The notes: a model not told the origin generated them from the sequence alone. A DNA stretch of 64,000 bases from Tachypleus tridentatus (GCF_004210375.1 NW_027467782.1:37685771-37749770), one strand, 5' to 3'; positions 23,464 to 36,110 are shown, counted from the stretch's first letter. Made by a program: numbers and translations.

Positions 23464-23796
23464 ACGAACGAAAACAGTTAATCGTATAAAAAGACAATAC
23501 AAGGTAACGTGCCTCTTTCATCTTTTGTTATTTAATCTGTAATCACTTTATCAGATGATAATTCAATATTATGCATTGTAGAAGGTAATAACTGACCCAT
23601 TTAACTTATTAAACGAAAAATTCATATGAACGAACGAAAACTGTTTATCGTATAAAAAGACAATACAAGATAACGTGCTTCTTTCATCTTTTGTTATTTA
23701 ATCTGTAATCACTTCATTAGATGATAATTCAATATTACGCTTTGTAGAAGGTAATTACTGACCCATTTAACTTATTAAACGAAAAAATTCATATGA
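23464..23796. repeat. two-copy direct repeat of ~166 bp
   Basis: 23464-23629 and 23630-23796 are about 93% alike by eye. Both run from CGAACGAAAAC to AAATTCATATGAA. Confidence 0.9.
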
Positions 23797-24149
23797 ACTT
23801 AAAAGTGTGTCCTGTTTCAGGACTGTTGTATTTGATACAAACCATGTATACTGTCGGGCGAATTGCAGTTAACATATGCTGGGGGATGAATGTTAAAACA
23901 CACACACATTCATCAGTGGCTAGTATATATATATATATATGTATCTGTGTTCTTCCCTATACCACTAGAGGGTAATATGAATAAACTTCTGTATACCAGA
24001 GACTATAATGTGTGTGTCTGTGTATATATATATATATATATGTATGTTTATGGCTTAAACATTTATGGTTATAATATATATATATAATTGTTTATACAAA
24101 AGGCTGCATACATATGTTTTTGTCTATACCACAAACATTTTGGTCTTTA

Positions 24150-24355
24150 GTTTGTTTGTTTTTAGAATTTCGATACTCGAGGGCTATTTACGATATCCGT
24201 CCATAATTTAGCAGTGTAAGGCTACAGGGAAGGCAGCTAGTCATCACCACCCACCGCCAACTCTTGGGCTACTATTTTATCAACGAACAGTGGGATTGAC
24301 CTTCACATTATAATGCCCCCAAGGCTGAAAGAGCGAGTATATTTAGCGTAACGGT
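24150..24355 (-). repeat. SINE-A, head truncated
   Basis: Minus-strand copy lacking the tRNA-like head; it stops near AGCGAGTATATTTAGCG. Confidence 0.85.
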
Positions 24356-24944
24356 GAGGATACCAGAAGCTCTTTTTCTCTTATTTTTATATGTGATATA
24401 CAGATATTTTCCTATACCAGAGATATATTTTTGTTATCTAGACTCATTTGTCAGAGACTTGCTTAATAATTTGGCACTGTGGAATTCATAACATTTTAGG
24501 AAGCTCTTATAACTTTCTTATTTGTTAGTGGAATATGATGAGAAATGCACAACTTTTGTATGATAATATGACAGTTAATATGTACAAATTTCATCTAAAT
24601 CAAACTATACTTTTTGAAATATTTGTAAAAACAAAACTTTCGTAATAATTTTGTATGCTGTATATGTTATTGCTTGTACCAGAAGCTTTTATATATATTT
24701 ACATCTTAGGACAGGGATTCCCAAACGTTTAGACCTGCGGAGTATCACATCAGAAAAAAAACAAAAAAACATTTCGGAGCATTAATAAAAAAAATACACT
24801 AAAAATAGAAACAATCGGTCACTAGCTTTTAGAATATAAATTTATTAAAATATCACTATCTAAAGAAAATATTTTACTTCTACTTACTTGTTCAAAAATT
24901 TTTGCTTGCAAATGTTATATCAGTAAAAGTACAGTGTACTTATT

Positions 24945-25205
24945 TATTTATTAGTGGTCTGACTAGCTCGATTTTGTTCACAAAGTAGTTCAATATTTGG
25001 AGTTATGGCTGTTACCTGTAAGCGTAGATCATCTTCAGTATTTAGCCTATTTCTAAATTTGGTTTTTGTAGCTGTATACAGTGAAAATGTTTGCTCTCAA
25101 AGATATGTTGTTGAAAAATGCGTTAAAATTTTCAAAGCTCTGTTACTTATTTCAATGTATTCCATGGCCATTTGTATCCAAAATTGTGTAATTTCTTTCT
25201 GCTGA
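24945..25205 (-). pseudogene. hAT C-terminal dimerisation region fragment
   Basis: Minus-strand frame with FWIQMAMEYIEISNRALKI, then the LCEQTFSLYT block that ends most hAT enzymes, and NRLNTEDDLRLQVTAI. It belongs to the same element as the catalytic fragment at 26164-26610. Confidence 0.8.
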
Positions 25206-25240
25206 AATTTTGAGTTTAGGGTGTAAAGAGTTGAAATTTC

Positions 25241-25362
25241 GTCCCCCGCTAGTACAGTGGTAAGTCTATGAATTTACAACGCTAAAATCAGGGTTCGATT
25301 TCCCTCGGTGGGCTCAGCAGATAGCCCGATATGGCATTGCTATAAGAAAAACATGCACACGC
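25241..25362 (+). repeat. SINE-B inserted in hAT, 12 bp target duplication
   Basis: 122 bp flanked by AGTTGAAATTTC at 25229-25240 and 25363-25374. This gives the exact ends of a SINE-B copy and shows it is younger than the hAT element it interrupts. Confidence 0.93.
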
Positions 25363-26163
25363 AGTTGAAATTTCTAAAAGCTGTTTTTCTCTCTTTCAAA
25401 GACAATCATTGGTATTTGCAGAGTCAACAAAGGGATTTTGAATTCACAATAATTTTTTTTTTAAATTAGAGGGAAAGTACTCCTCAACAGTTGTACACAA
25501 ATCAGATACGTGCTGCAAGACTGAAACTTTTGTATCTTCACTTGAGGAAATTTCATTCATAATTAAAAAAACAAACTGAGATTTCAGAAGCAGTCAAGTT
25601 CTTCCATAAGTATACATTCACCCCAAAGTTTAGCTTACGGTGAAGCACTTCCATTTTACTCTGAACTTTGAAGTACGTTACCCTAGTACCATGCATTGTA
25701 ACATTCATTTCATTTAGACAAGCAAATACATCCTAAAGGTAAGCCACTTTCTGCACCCAGCATTTGTCTCTTAATTTGTACGCAAGTTCAAAATGGCATT
25801 CAAATAAAAAGAAATCTATCTCCTCACGCAATTCGTAAAACAGAGCAAGCCATCGGACTTCAGTATGAAATTGCAAATTTTATACAAACGTACCATATCC
25901 TCACATTGAACGGTCTTCATTTTATAAAATTAACTATTTTTAGGACATCTCCAATACCTCTTTCAAGTCTTCTGGCATTCGTTTCGTTGCAAGTACATGA
26001 CTATGAAGACAGCAGTGGATACTCTGGATGTCAGCGTTTTTCCTTTTTTATGTGTGCCACTGTGCATGAAAATTTTCCAATCATAGCTGCAGCCCCATTA
26101 TTGCAAATACTTGATCAAAGCTGCCATTGAATATCATGTTCTTCCATAAATATATCGATCAGT

Positions 26164-26610
26164 TTAAATATTTCTTCGCCTGTTGTTTGAGTAGGCAAAG
26201 TTTGCAATTAGCATGTCTTTTTCAAAATTAGCTTCATGAATATAGCGAACAAACACAAGCAGCATCGCATAACCTGCGACATCTGTTGATTCATCCACCT
26301 GAAGCGAAAAAGTTGGTCTCGCTTTTACTCGCCTTATTAACTCCGTTAAGTAATTTGCTGACATATCTTTGATTTTTCGAGAAAACGAGTTGTCAGAAAG
26401 GGGCACAGAGTTAATGTTTTTAAGAAATTTCTCATCAATCGTGCACTCTACCAAATCTTTTGCACATGATTTTATCGAATTTTCAGCAATTGTATGAGTT
26501 TCATTTGCTTTTTCAATACGGTAATTAACAAGACATGAAGCAATAAGAGAAACTCTGTTGTCCTGATGGACAAACGAATGATATGTAGCTTTACTTGTAT
26601 TTAATTGCAA
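26164..26610 (-). pseudogene. hAT transposase catalytic region fragment
   Basis: 148 codons open on the minus strand. The FSLQVDESTDVAGYAMLLVF segment carries the first catalytic Asp of hAT enzymes of the ZBED5/SCAND3-like type. It breaks at EANFEKDMLIANF, just where relatives continue into the CCHH core. Upstream, HSFVHQDNRVSLIASCLVNY fits the region after the BED finger. Not functional. Confidence 0.82.
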
Positions 26611-26640
26611 ACACTTTCTTTTGAAATACTAGGAAGTTGG

Positions 26641-28719
26641 ATTTTTTAATTGGAACTGTTTGGCTTCTAGATGCCGTTTTAACTTAGTTGGATGCAAACT
26701 ACTGTTACTCAATACTGTTCCATATTCAACACACAACCCATTAGGTCCATCTTCATTACCTGTTCATGTAAAACCATATTGAACACAATTTTCACCATAC
26801 TTTCATTTCTTTCTTGTTTCAGTACTCCATGCATCATCCTGTATTGAAATGCTTGCCCACGACTATAACGCTGATGAATTATTATTAGGCCTAAACCTAG
26901 AAAGATTTTTACTAGTATAAGATTTATTACTGATATTGAGCCACATATCCATTATAAGGGTGACAACTAATCATTAATTATATCGTATATCTTTTGCACT
27001 TCAAACAAAAGTATTTTCACAAACACAAAATAGCTTCTTAATGAAAACTCGTTCAAGCACTTATGTTTCATCATCATACAATGACATGCTGACCTTGGAT
27101 CAGTGCTGCCATAACGAAGTCAGAAATAAAGATTTGTGGAAAAAAAGCTAGACCATAAGAATAATATATTTTTCTGAAGGAAAAGGATAACCTATTATTT
27201 TTACAATTTTTAACAGACGTTTTTTACACCAAGTAATAAATTACAAAGCCAGAACGAAATGAAACAAAACAAAACTACGATCAAAAGAAAAGCTGTGCTG
27301 AGAGTTGAAGAAAGGAGATTAAAGAGGGATTTATCCTTAAACTACAAGATTATCTTCAATGACCAGTGTTTCCTCTTTGATTGTACGTGTTTGTTTATGT
27401 GTAATACTGCTTTAACTATTATCCCCCTCATGACTACCGAATAGGTTGTGTATTGTTGTGTTTACATGTGAAATATTCCTTCGACTATTACCCCACGTGG
27501 TGACTCTACTGAATAGGTTCTGTTTTGTTGTGTTTATATGTGAAATATTCCTTCGACTATTACCCCGCTTGGTGACTATGTGAGATGTACATTCCAGTGG
27601 TTTTTACCAAATTACCTGAACTTCTTGACAGACAATTAGAAACTGTGTTTTATACCATCCAGTCTTTTTCTTTGTTAGTTTATTTGTTTCTGTGAGATAA
27701 ATTCTGATGTATTACGCATTTTATCCTTATGTTAAAAGCTATGAAATCAAAGTCTACTCCATGTAAATATTGCGTGTGAAAAATGAGTGAGAAGACGCTC
27801 TGAATTAGTACTTGACTGTTATCTGAAACAAAATTGCTACGTTAAGTTATAGTTTTGGTCTCACATTTTTTCTAGCAACAACAAAACAAGGATCGCCAAA
27901 GCTACTAGAGTCTCCTAAGAGCAAGTGAGATGTGTATGCGGATAAATATGTGGACAGGAGTTTTGTGACAGATGACTGTGACTTGTTGGTCATAAATGTT
28001 TAATAATAAATATACAACGCACGGTCCATTTGTTTTAAAATAGTAGTTATTACAATAGAACCTGCGGTTATTACATTTTAAAAGTCACCACTATACACAC
28101 TTTCTGGCTGAACTCACCATCAATATCTATCTCTGTTTTCACTAACTTCTTATCACATTTTGTACACATATTTATCAATAGGCCAAATGAGGCCTAGAAC
28201 CTTTACACTGAACCAGATAATATATGGTTCATCAATAATCGATTACATTAATGAGAAGAATTCAGAATACTTGAGTAACCTGATCTCAGTTCACAACAAT
28301 CGAACTACACGACAAATGACTAATAAACCATTACTTAATCAAACTTGCCATAACTATTGTTTACTTTAACGTTCACACAATGTAAATTAAATAACATTTT
28401 AAAATTAAACTTAAAACGACACAGCGGTATATATCTAACAAACTGGTACTCTTATAACGTGATCACAACTGAAAATAAGGAGCGTATTGTTTGGTCGAGT
28501 TATAAGTGTAACTTTGCACCTACCAATATGCAGTTCAACACATTAACTGCGCGATCTAAAATAACTAGTACAACAGAAAGAAGGAATGTATATCTTATTT
28601 CACTCAAATTATCTATGGATAATATTGCTGAAAAATGATTATAGGTACAGACACACGTTATCCAAATGCGATACTGTTTAATTTAATTTATATGTGTGTG
28701 TAGTCGTCAGAATTTAAAG
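26641..28719. other. no gene recognised
   Basis: AT-rich. It includes a two-copy ~85 bp repeat (27440-27580). Two modest plus-strand open frames at 28160-28638 are not recognised, have no splice or codon support and are probably chance. Confidence 0.4.
27440..27580. repeat. two-copy tandem repeat
   Basis: TGTGAAATATTCCTTCGACT followed by ATTACCCC..TGGTGACT occurs twice with little change. Confidence 0.8.
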
Positions 28720-28724
28720 AATGT

Positions 28725-29345
28725 CATAATTAATGCCCTTTTAACAGGGTCATCTAGTAGCTACGCCATTGATGTAAATCAAAAGAGAAAAGACCCACCA
28801 CCGAGCTTGTGACATTAACCCAGTTTCACTGAATTAATTTATTACACCTATGCTTTCTACCATCTAACCAGTTTTCTACCTAGTGATACAATATATTTCC
28901 TCCAACACATACAGAAATAATTTGTACAAGAAAGACTTTCATGTGGTACCATGTTAAAGGTTTTATAAATATCTTAAAATCTAAATTCACCAAATCCACA
29001 CCCGTTTCCTCTTTCACATAAGCATTAACCTCTTCAAAGAGTGTCGTAAGATTTGTAAAGCAATATTTTTACCTAGTGGAACAATACTAACTATCGAATA
29101 ACATTTTACACTTCGTAAATCATTTCCCATCAGACTTTCCTAAACGTTTCCCACAAATGACGTTAAAATTAATGAATGGGCTTATAATTACAGTGACAAT
29201 GTTTATTCTTTCCCTAGAAAAGAGGAGTCCATTAGGTGACTTCCAATCCTCTGGTTCCTGCCTACTATTCAAGGACTTTGAAAAAATAGAAGCCAAGGAA
29301 CAATATAAGTGCATTTATTTATTAACTTTCGAGTTCGTTTGATGA
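28725..29345 (-). mobile_element. CR1-like LINE, reverse transcriptase fragment
   Basis: Minus-strand frames read SLASIFSKSLNSRQEPEDWK (start of the CR1/Jockey RT fingers), then CFTNLTTLFEEVNAYVKEE, VDLVNLDFK (the Y-L-D-F block before the first catalytic Asp region), GGNILYH and ENWLDGRKHR. Several stops and small deletions separate the blocks. 5' truncated and dead. The family label follows the block order and wording. Confidence 0.82.
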
Positions 29346-30075
29346 TTTGTAAAGTCTTTTCCATCCTTTGAATCTCGATATTTACACTTACAAATTTTTA
29401 TCACAGTAAGTAAACTACTAATTGACGTTAAGGTTACTATTTCTAACTATAGTTTTGTATTTACTGTGGGAATTTCTTGAAAATTGAAACAAAGTAGAGT
29501 GAAAGAGAAATGCAAACAGAAACAAGCCAATGCTAAAAGCTCGTGGTGGGCAGAGCTCTTTGTGTAACTTTGTGGTTAACTACAAACAAACATATTATCA
29601 GGCCAATGAGAGATGTAGTAGTAGTCTGGATGCTTTTATTTTTTTTATCATTGCATTTCAAGAACAACGAGTGCTATCGCGAGAATAAGATTAAGTGAGT
29701 GAATTGTAATTATTATCGATTTTATTTACGTCACTACCGAACCTGTGAGTCAGTGACCAATATTCATAGGTTCACTATAACACACATTTAATACGTGAAG
29801 TGCTACTTTACATTTTTTCAGTCTAAAGATAATTTGTGCTATCAAACATGGTGTATAAGAAGTGTCCCATCGTACTGATATAGTTCTTTTTCTATGCTCT
29901 CAATTAGTGCCTTTCTTCCATACTGGGGGCTGGAATACTAACCTTAGACAGAACAAGCTTGCTTTAAATATGATTGTAAAACAGGTTTGAAAATATAAAT
30001 CAACTTTGAATCTCAGAACTTTACAAAAATTATTATTACATCAACAAAACAATTATCCGAAATATACTGATAGAA
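29346..30075. other. no gene recognised
   Basis: Contains a short SINE-C-like piece near 29540-29590 (GCTCGTGGTGGGCAGAGC). Otherwise nothing identifiable. Confidence 0.4.
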
Positions 30076-30892
30076 ACAACTCACTCACCCATTACTCATA
30101 CAGTAGACTTCACTCAGCAACTCACATATTACTCATACAGTAGACTTCACTCAACAACTCACATATTACTCACACAGTAGACTTCACTCAGTAACTCACA
30201 TATTACTCATACAGTAGACTTCACTCAGTAACTCACATATTACTCATACAGTAGACTTCACTCAACAACTCACATATTACTCATACAGTAGACTTCAGCA
30301 ACTCACATATTACTCATACAGTAGACTTCACTAACAACTCACATATTTCTCATACAGTAGACTTCACTCAACAACTCAAATATTACTCATACAGTAGACT
30401 TCACTCAACAACTCACATATTATTCATACAGTAGACCTCACTCAGCAACTCACATATTACTCATACAGTAGACCTCACTCAGCAACTCACATATCACTCA
30501 TACAGTAGACTTCAATCAATAAATCACATATTATTCATACAGTAGACTTCACTCAGTAAATCAATATAACTCATACAGTAGACTTCACTCAGTAAATCAC
30601 ATGTTACTCATACAGTAGACCTCACTCAGCAACTCACACATTACTCATACAGAAGACTTCACTCAGTAAATCACATATTTCACTCATACAGTAGACTTCA
30701 CTCAGCAACTCACATATTACTCATACAGTAGACTTCACTCAGCAACTCACATATCACTCATACAGTAGACTTCAATCAATAAATCACATACAGTAGACTT
30801 CACTCACTCAGTAGACTTCAACTCACAGCAACTCACACATTCTCATACAGTAGACTTCACTCAGCAACTCACATATAACTCATACAGTTAAA
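30076..30892. repeat. 37 bp minisatellite, ~22 units
   Basis: Unit CAACTCACATATTACTCATA plus CAGTAGACTTCACTCAG. Units differ by a few bases and short deletions. There are no unique spacers, so it is not CRISPR-like. Confidence 0.95.
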
Positions 30893-31699
30893 AGATTTTT
30901 AGAGTCTAATACAAAGCGACATAATATGTCATTTCTACTTTGCTTAACGCAGGTATAGAAACTTAGGTTTTTACATTATTAGCCCGCAGACTTACCGTCG
31001 TGCCTCTTAAGGGCGTTAAATAAAGAGCAGATACACTCGAAAATACGTTTTAAGGTTCCAAGGTTAGACTCTAGTATCATCACGTTATAATTTTTATTCT
31101 CTTGCCCCTGGTAATAATAAAACGCTGCATAATTTAGTGAAATATATTTGTATTGTTTAGTAATCAAGCTTAGAATTAGATCAAATGTTACAAATATTGA
31201 GATATATGATATATCAATATAAAGAATGTATTTGACAACCATGTCAACATGATTTATTTGTCCTTACAGCTATTACCACTTGAGGGGACCTGTTAGTAAA
31301 TAATTTTCCTGTAAATATTATTATAAAGCAATCATGAGGAGTCCACATAAAACATAGTGTTACACACAAGTCAACATTAGCAGAATAATAGACTGAAATA
31401 TCTTTCAAATAGTTTTACATCTTATAAAATTAGTTTACAGCCAAAATTCTGAAAAACTTTCAATCATACGTTTATCGAAAATCAAGAAACTGTTTTTATG
31501 TAAACTCATACTTGGATACAGTTTGTAAGAATTGATTTACATTATAATATCTTTGTTGGTTGATGTAAGGTGAAGGAATGAAATAAATTAAAACAAGTCC
31601 TAGTCTCTGTTTGTAAGCTTAGATTTCCTCGTTAGGATGCAAAAATTGGACTGGCCTTTTGATTGTATAATATGATTGTAGTTATGAGTAATGAATATT

Positions 31700-31935
31700 A
31701 TGTTAAACCTCAAAAATATGGCCGCAATATATGATTAGTAGACGAAAACTGAGTAGTTAACCCTCATAAATATCCAATTTTAGAGGAAGGGTGATTGATT
31801 AACCCTCACAGATATGGCCGCGGTATTCAATTTTAGACAAAGGCTGATTGGTTGATCGTCACAGAAATGGCCGCGGTATCCGATTTTAGACAAAGTCTGA
31901 TTGGTTGATCGTCACAGAAATGGCCGTGATTTTTG
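31700..31935. repeat. ~58 bp tandem repeat
   Basis: Four to five units with ACAGAAATGGCCGCGGTAT and TTTTAGACAAAG..TGATTGGTTGAT. The last two are nearly identical. Confidence 0.85.
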
Positions 31936-32277
31936 GTTCTGATAAAGTTAATCTTGACAACTTGATCATTTGTTGAAATAGACTGCGAAACATCAGTTTT
32001 ATCACGGAGACAGAGTGGAGTGCGTTTCATTATGCAGTGAAAACAATAAAAATGTAAATTTCGTAAACAAAATATTCCGTTTTATTTTTAAAAAAGAAAC
32101 TATTAGGTTAAGGTTTCTGTAAGGTGTGTAAAATTAGGGGAAGAACTGGAAAAGAAATCATCCAATTTGAAGAAATAAGCTATACGAAGCCTTTAACAGT
32201 GTAAAACAATCTGTAACAGTGAAAAAACAAAACAAGTTGTAACAGTGTAAAATAATTTTGGGCATCTCGGATATGTA

Positions 32278-33694
32278 CAGTCATGTGAAAAAGTTAGAAA
32301 TCCTACCCCCTAATAACTATTGTTACCCCCTTTGGCTGAAATAACTGCAGTGAGATGCTTCTTATAGCCATATACCAGTCTCTGACATCGGTCTGAAGAA
32401 AGTTTGCCTCACTTCTCAATGCAGAATTTTTTCAGCTGTGAGATGTTTGAGGGGTTTCTTGCATGTACGGCCTGTTTCAAGTCACCCCACAGCATCTCAG
32501 TGGGATTAAGATCTGGAGTTTGACTCGGTTATTCCAAGACTCTCCATTTCTTAGTTTTCAGCCAGTCCTTGGTGGGCTTACTGGTATCTTTTGGGTCATT
32601 GTCGTGTTGCAGGGTCCAGTTCCGCTTCAGCTTTAATTTTTGTACAGATGGTCTCACATGATTCTCAATCACCCTCTGATACACAGTAGAATTCACGGTG
32701 GATTCTATGATTGTGAGCTGTCCAGGTCCTGCTGCAGCAAAGCAGCCCCAAACCATGACACTTCCACCTCCATGCTTCACAGTTGGTATGAGGTACTTTT
32801 CCTGGAATGCTGTATTTAGTTTACGCCAAACATGTCCTCTGTTCTTGTGTCCAAATAATTCAATTTTGGACTAATCTGTCTAAAGAACATTATTCCAGAG
32901 GTCCTGATATTTTTCTACATTCTCTCTAACAAACTTCAGTCCGGCCTTGATGTTTCTCTTGGAGAGCAAAGGTTTCCTCCTTGCACACCTCCCACGCAAG
33001 TTAAACTTGTGCAGTCTCTTTCTGATTGTAGAGGCATGCACTTTCACATCAACAGTAGACATAGCCTGCTGTAGGGTCCGTGATGACATGTTAGGGTGTT
33101 TGGAGACCTCTTTTAGCATTTTGCGGTCTGCTCTCGGGGTGAACTTGCTTGGACGACCAGACCTGGGCATGTTGGCAGTTGTTTTGAAAGCCCTCCACTT
33201 GTTGACTATTTTCCGGACAGTGGAATGGCTGATTTCAAAATCCGTTGGGATTTTTTAAAATCCATTACCAGACTCATAAGCTTCTACAATTTTCTTTCCG
33301 ATGGCCTCAGACAGCTCTTTTGCTCTCAGCAAGGTGCTCACTCTCACTTCAAGAGTCAGGAGCACACCAAACTAAATGAGGCAAGCCTCATTCAAAATGA
33401 TGAGTAACGATCTTCTAATCATTTGCACCTGGTGTGATACACCTGTATGTGAGTTGAGCCATTTTAAGTGGGAATAAATGTGGGGGTGTCCTAACTTTTT
33501 CCTCAGTTAGAATATGCATTTTTTTAGAATTACATTTACAGAAAATCTTGAAAAGTCTTTTCTTCAGTTTTAATTATTTAGTTATATTCCTATAATTTCT
33601 GGTGTTGTTAAAATTGAGATTAAATATCTATATATTCAAAATGTTGCAAAAATACACAGGCTTTCATCGGGTGTCCTAACTTTTCACATGACTG
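32278..33694 (-). mobile_element. Tc1 element resembling those of fish and lampreys
   Basis: 1417 bp flanked by TA at 32276-32277 and 33695-33696. The ends are CAGTCATGTGAAAAAGTTAG and its complement (one A fewer on the right). An inner repeat of the end motif lies near 33487-33510. The transposase gene is on the minus strand and fills the centre. Confidence 0.92.
32400..33365 (-). pseudogene. Tc1 transposase, near full length with stops
   Basis: The frame reads, from the 5' side, RAKELSEAIGKKIVEAYESG, STVRKIVNKWRAFKTTANMP, RSGRPSKFTPRADRKMLKEV (the paired-like DNA-binding domain with GRPS hook), RKRLHKFNLRGRCARRKPLL, KHGGGSVMVWGCFAAAGPGQ, WTLQHDNDPK (second catalytic Asp) and TPDLNPTEMLWGDLKQAVHA (third catalytic residue). 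A TAG replaces the Glu after the first catalytic Asp (QTD-stop-SKIELFG), a TAA replaces Trp before PSQTPDLNP, and there is a stop near the N-terminus. The wording is that of teleost/lamprey Tc1 elements. DPKDTS replaces the usual DPKHTS. Confidence 0.92.
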
Positions 33695-33711
33695 TATATA
33701 CATACTGGTAC

Positions 33712-33984
33712 TTTTTTTGTTTGAAATTTCGCCCAAAGCTAGGCGAGAGCCACCTGCGCTAGCTTTCCCTAATTTAGCAAAGTAAGTCTAGAGGAAAGGC
33801 AGTTTAGTCATCACCACCTACCGCCAACTCTTGGGCCACTCTTTTACCAACGAATAGTGGGATTGATCGTAACATTATAACGCCCCGCGGCCGAAGGGGC
33901 AAGCATGTTTGATGTGACGGGGATTCGAGCCCACGACCCACAGATTGCAAGTCGAGTGCCTTAACTACCTGGCTATGCCGGGCC
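33712..33984 (-). repeat. SINE-A, near complete
   Basis: Begins 15 bp after the TA flank of the Tc1 element. The head complement CTATGCCGGGCC ends at 33984. Confidence 0.9.
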
Positions 33985-35227
33985 TTACGAATAGAAAGTA
34001 GATAACTTTAAACATATCGGATATATATATGTGTACATATACATGCAGGAGTACAGTACATGACTGAACATCTTGGATGTGAATTTGTCTACAGGAACAG
34101 ATTACATAACCCTGAACATCTTTGATGTGTATTTTTCTACAGTTTTATAAACTTTTGTTTACTTCTCTCTGTCAGTTTATGTTTTATTAGTAATTACAGG
34201 AAAATATTTGGATACAACCTTCGTAAAATTCTTTCCAATAAACTCTGATCAAGCAAGATTCATAATTGTGTCAAGACTACAAGACATAATTAACGTAAGG
34301 ATATCCACGAAAGAGGTTTGTTTGTCATTCGTCCCAAATATAATTAAAACAACTGATAACATAAAGGGATTTTACGTAATTAGTGGAGTATATCCAACTG
34401 GGTAGTTTTGTGTTTGTTTTCGTTTTATATATATCATTTTTCACAAACGCTAGAAATGTCAAGTTGAAGAGGACACACTTAGGAAACTTGGCAGTTTTTA
34501 AGTTACTATTTGAACGTTCAATATTTACACATCTTTATACAATGCAGCATTGTTTGTGTAATTAATATTTACGAAGCAATGAATTGTACACGGCTTTACA
34601 TGTTTTAAAACTGCTGGTCCTTTTGTTAGCTATTTTTACATGTAATCTGTTTTGGTCGGATCACGGCAATATATTTGAAAGTTTAATTTTTCACAACACG
34701 AAGCTTGATTTTAGCTATAATTATTATTTCAAGTATCTAACATTAACTTGAACAATTTATAGATTTATCAGATGAATGATTTAGAATCTTTTGTTAAATT
34801 TAGCTTCGTAAGATTTAAGTTAAAATAATTTTTAATTTGTATATTTTAATTCTATCGAAGAAATTTGAAAACTGTTACCAAAAGTATTACTTATTCATAT
34901 GTGCTGCCATCCGTTGGGAACTTTGCAACTAATTTTAACCTATTTACAAGATGTAGAAGATAAAACAAATTTTAATAACAACAATAATAATAATAATAAT
35001 GGCTATATATATTTATAAAATTCTTTTTAATATACAGGGTTGAATGCTATAAGTTGAAACAATTTGAATATGCAAATTAGCAAGAACCGTGACAACCACA
35101 GGCAATTCAAAGTCGTGGTGGAATGGATTGTATCAGAACTACATTTTGACATTTTTAGTGTATCGTAGGCAGTGAAATATCACAGAAAACGGACCGCTTT
35201 TGGAAGGTGTATGTAATAGCTTTACCG
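33985..35227. other. no gene recognised
   Basis: AT-rich, with a short TA microsatellite near 34020, two imperfect copies of CTGAACATCTTGGATGTG-type sequence (34055-34145) and no recognisable coding. Confidence 0.4.
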
Positions 35228-36110
35228 ACATAAATATCATACATTTAGACTGTAAAGATGTATTCAGTTCGTGGATTTAGAATTTCCAAGACGGAAATAT
35301 CCTTTGTACTTAATTACATTGGATAACAAAAGAATATGGATCAAAATGAACCCCAGGACCATCCAAAAAAGAGACCTGTAACAAGTCGTATCACAACCAT
35401 AATGAGCAAAGTGCAGCATTTTGTTAGAGGTGAGTGTTCACAAATTCAAAAAAATTAGTAGTAAAAGCCATCCACGTGTCTCAGGCGACTACAAGAAATG
35501 TGGTAAAGAAATATCTTTATCTGGAAGTTAGGTCATTTGGGTAAACGTTCACCAATATAAGGCTTACAGTCATATTTAACGTTTAACCATCTAATACCTC
35601 TAGTGCAGGGGTTCTTAACCAGGTGCCCGCACCCTAGGGGTGCGAGGATGCCCATGAATAATTAAAGCAAATCTATATTTTACATAAGAGTATGCTTTAT
35701 ATTTTTATATTTAAGTTTCCAGGGGGTGCGAGAAATGATTACTGATTTGAAAGGGGTGCAAACACTGAAAAAGGTTAAGAACCACTGCTCTAGTGAGTGG
35801 AGAATGAAACGGGTATCGCTCTATTGCGTATGTAAACATACTGAACAAGTTGCACATACTGATTTCTGTTCCTAGAAACTGGCGTTACAAAATCGTTGTC
35901 CTCGTAAACCAGATGGAATATGTAAACCTTTTAGTGAGAATAAGTGTGGTTTGGACACGACAGTATTACGACTGAGCCTTCCGCAATGGAAACTACATTA
36001 CATAACTTTTAATATTGTCGAGATTCCCTGTCGTCATGGATCTGGCAACATGGATTGTAACGACGTGATATGGCTCCAAAATCGTTTTATAAGGCACTGA
36101 AGATTCAATG
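35228..36110 (+). repeat. unclassified dispersed repeat, copy 1
   Basis: Shares an extended stretch with 42375-43030: AATATGGATCA near 35332, CCATCCAAAAAA, AGCAAAGTGCAGCAT, and a second block after 35870. Both copies have a short open start at ATGGATCA (MDQNEPQDHPKKR here) that soon stops. The arrangement suggests a decayed DNA transposon, but I cannot name the family. A hAT MITE is inserted in it. Confidence 0.5.
35606..35787. mobile_element. 182 bp hAT MITE with perfect 8 bp target duplication
   Basis: Terminal inverted repeats CAGGGGTTCTTAACC and CAGTGGTTCTTAACC (14 of 15 alike), flanked on both sides by CTCTAGTG (35598-35605, 35788-35795). TIR sequence and 8 bp duplication are classic for hAT. 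There is no coding capacity, so it was moved by an enzyme from elsewhere. Confidence 0.95.

Larger units (their letters stand above)
24711..26640 (-). mobile_element. hAT element, decayed (ZBED/SCAND3-like)
   Basis: The left end reads CAGGGATTCCCAAACG, a hAT-like terminus. On the minus strand 26164-26610 encodes a hAT catalytic N-part with VPLSDNSFSRKIKDMS and the conserved LQVDESTDV block followed by LLVFVRYI. At 24945-25205 it encodes the C-terminal dimerisation region (FWIQMAMEYIEISNRAL, YLCEQTFSLYTATKTKFRNR). The middle (25380-26160) is degraded but hAT-like. A SINE-B is inserted at 25241. The right terminus was not found, and the N-terminal BED zinc finger is not evident. Confidence 0.82.

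Noticed and set aside
30076-30892. CRISPR-like appearance of a regular repeat array
   Set aside because: Units are contiguous and imperfect with no unique spacers, in a eukaryotic genome; it is a minisatellite.
32947-33258. 103-codon plus-strand open frame
   Set aside because: Antisense shadow of the Tc1 transposase, which is on the minus strand.
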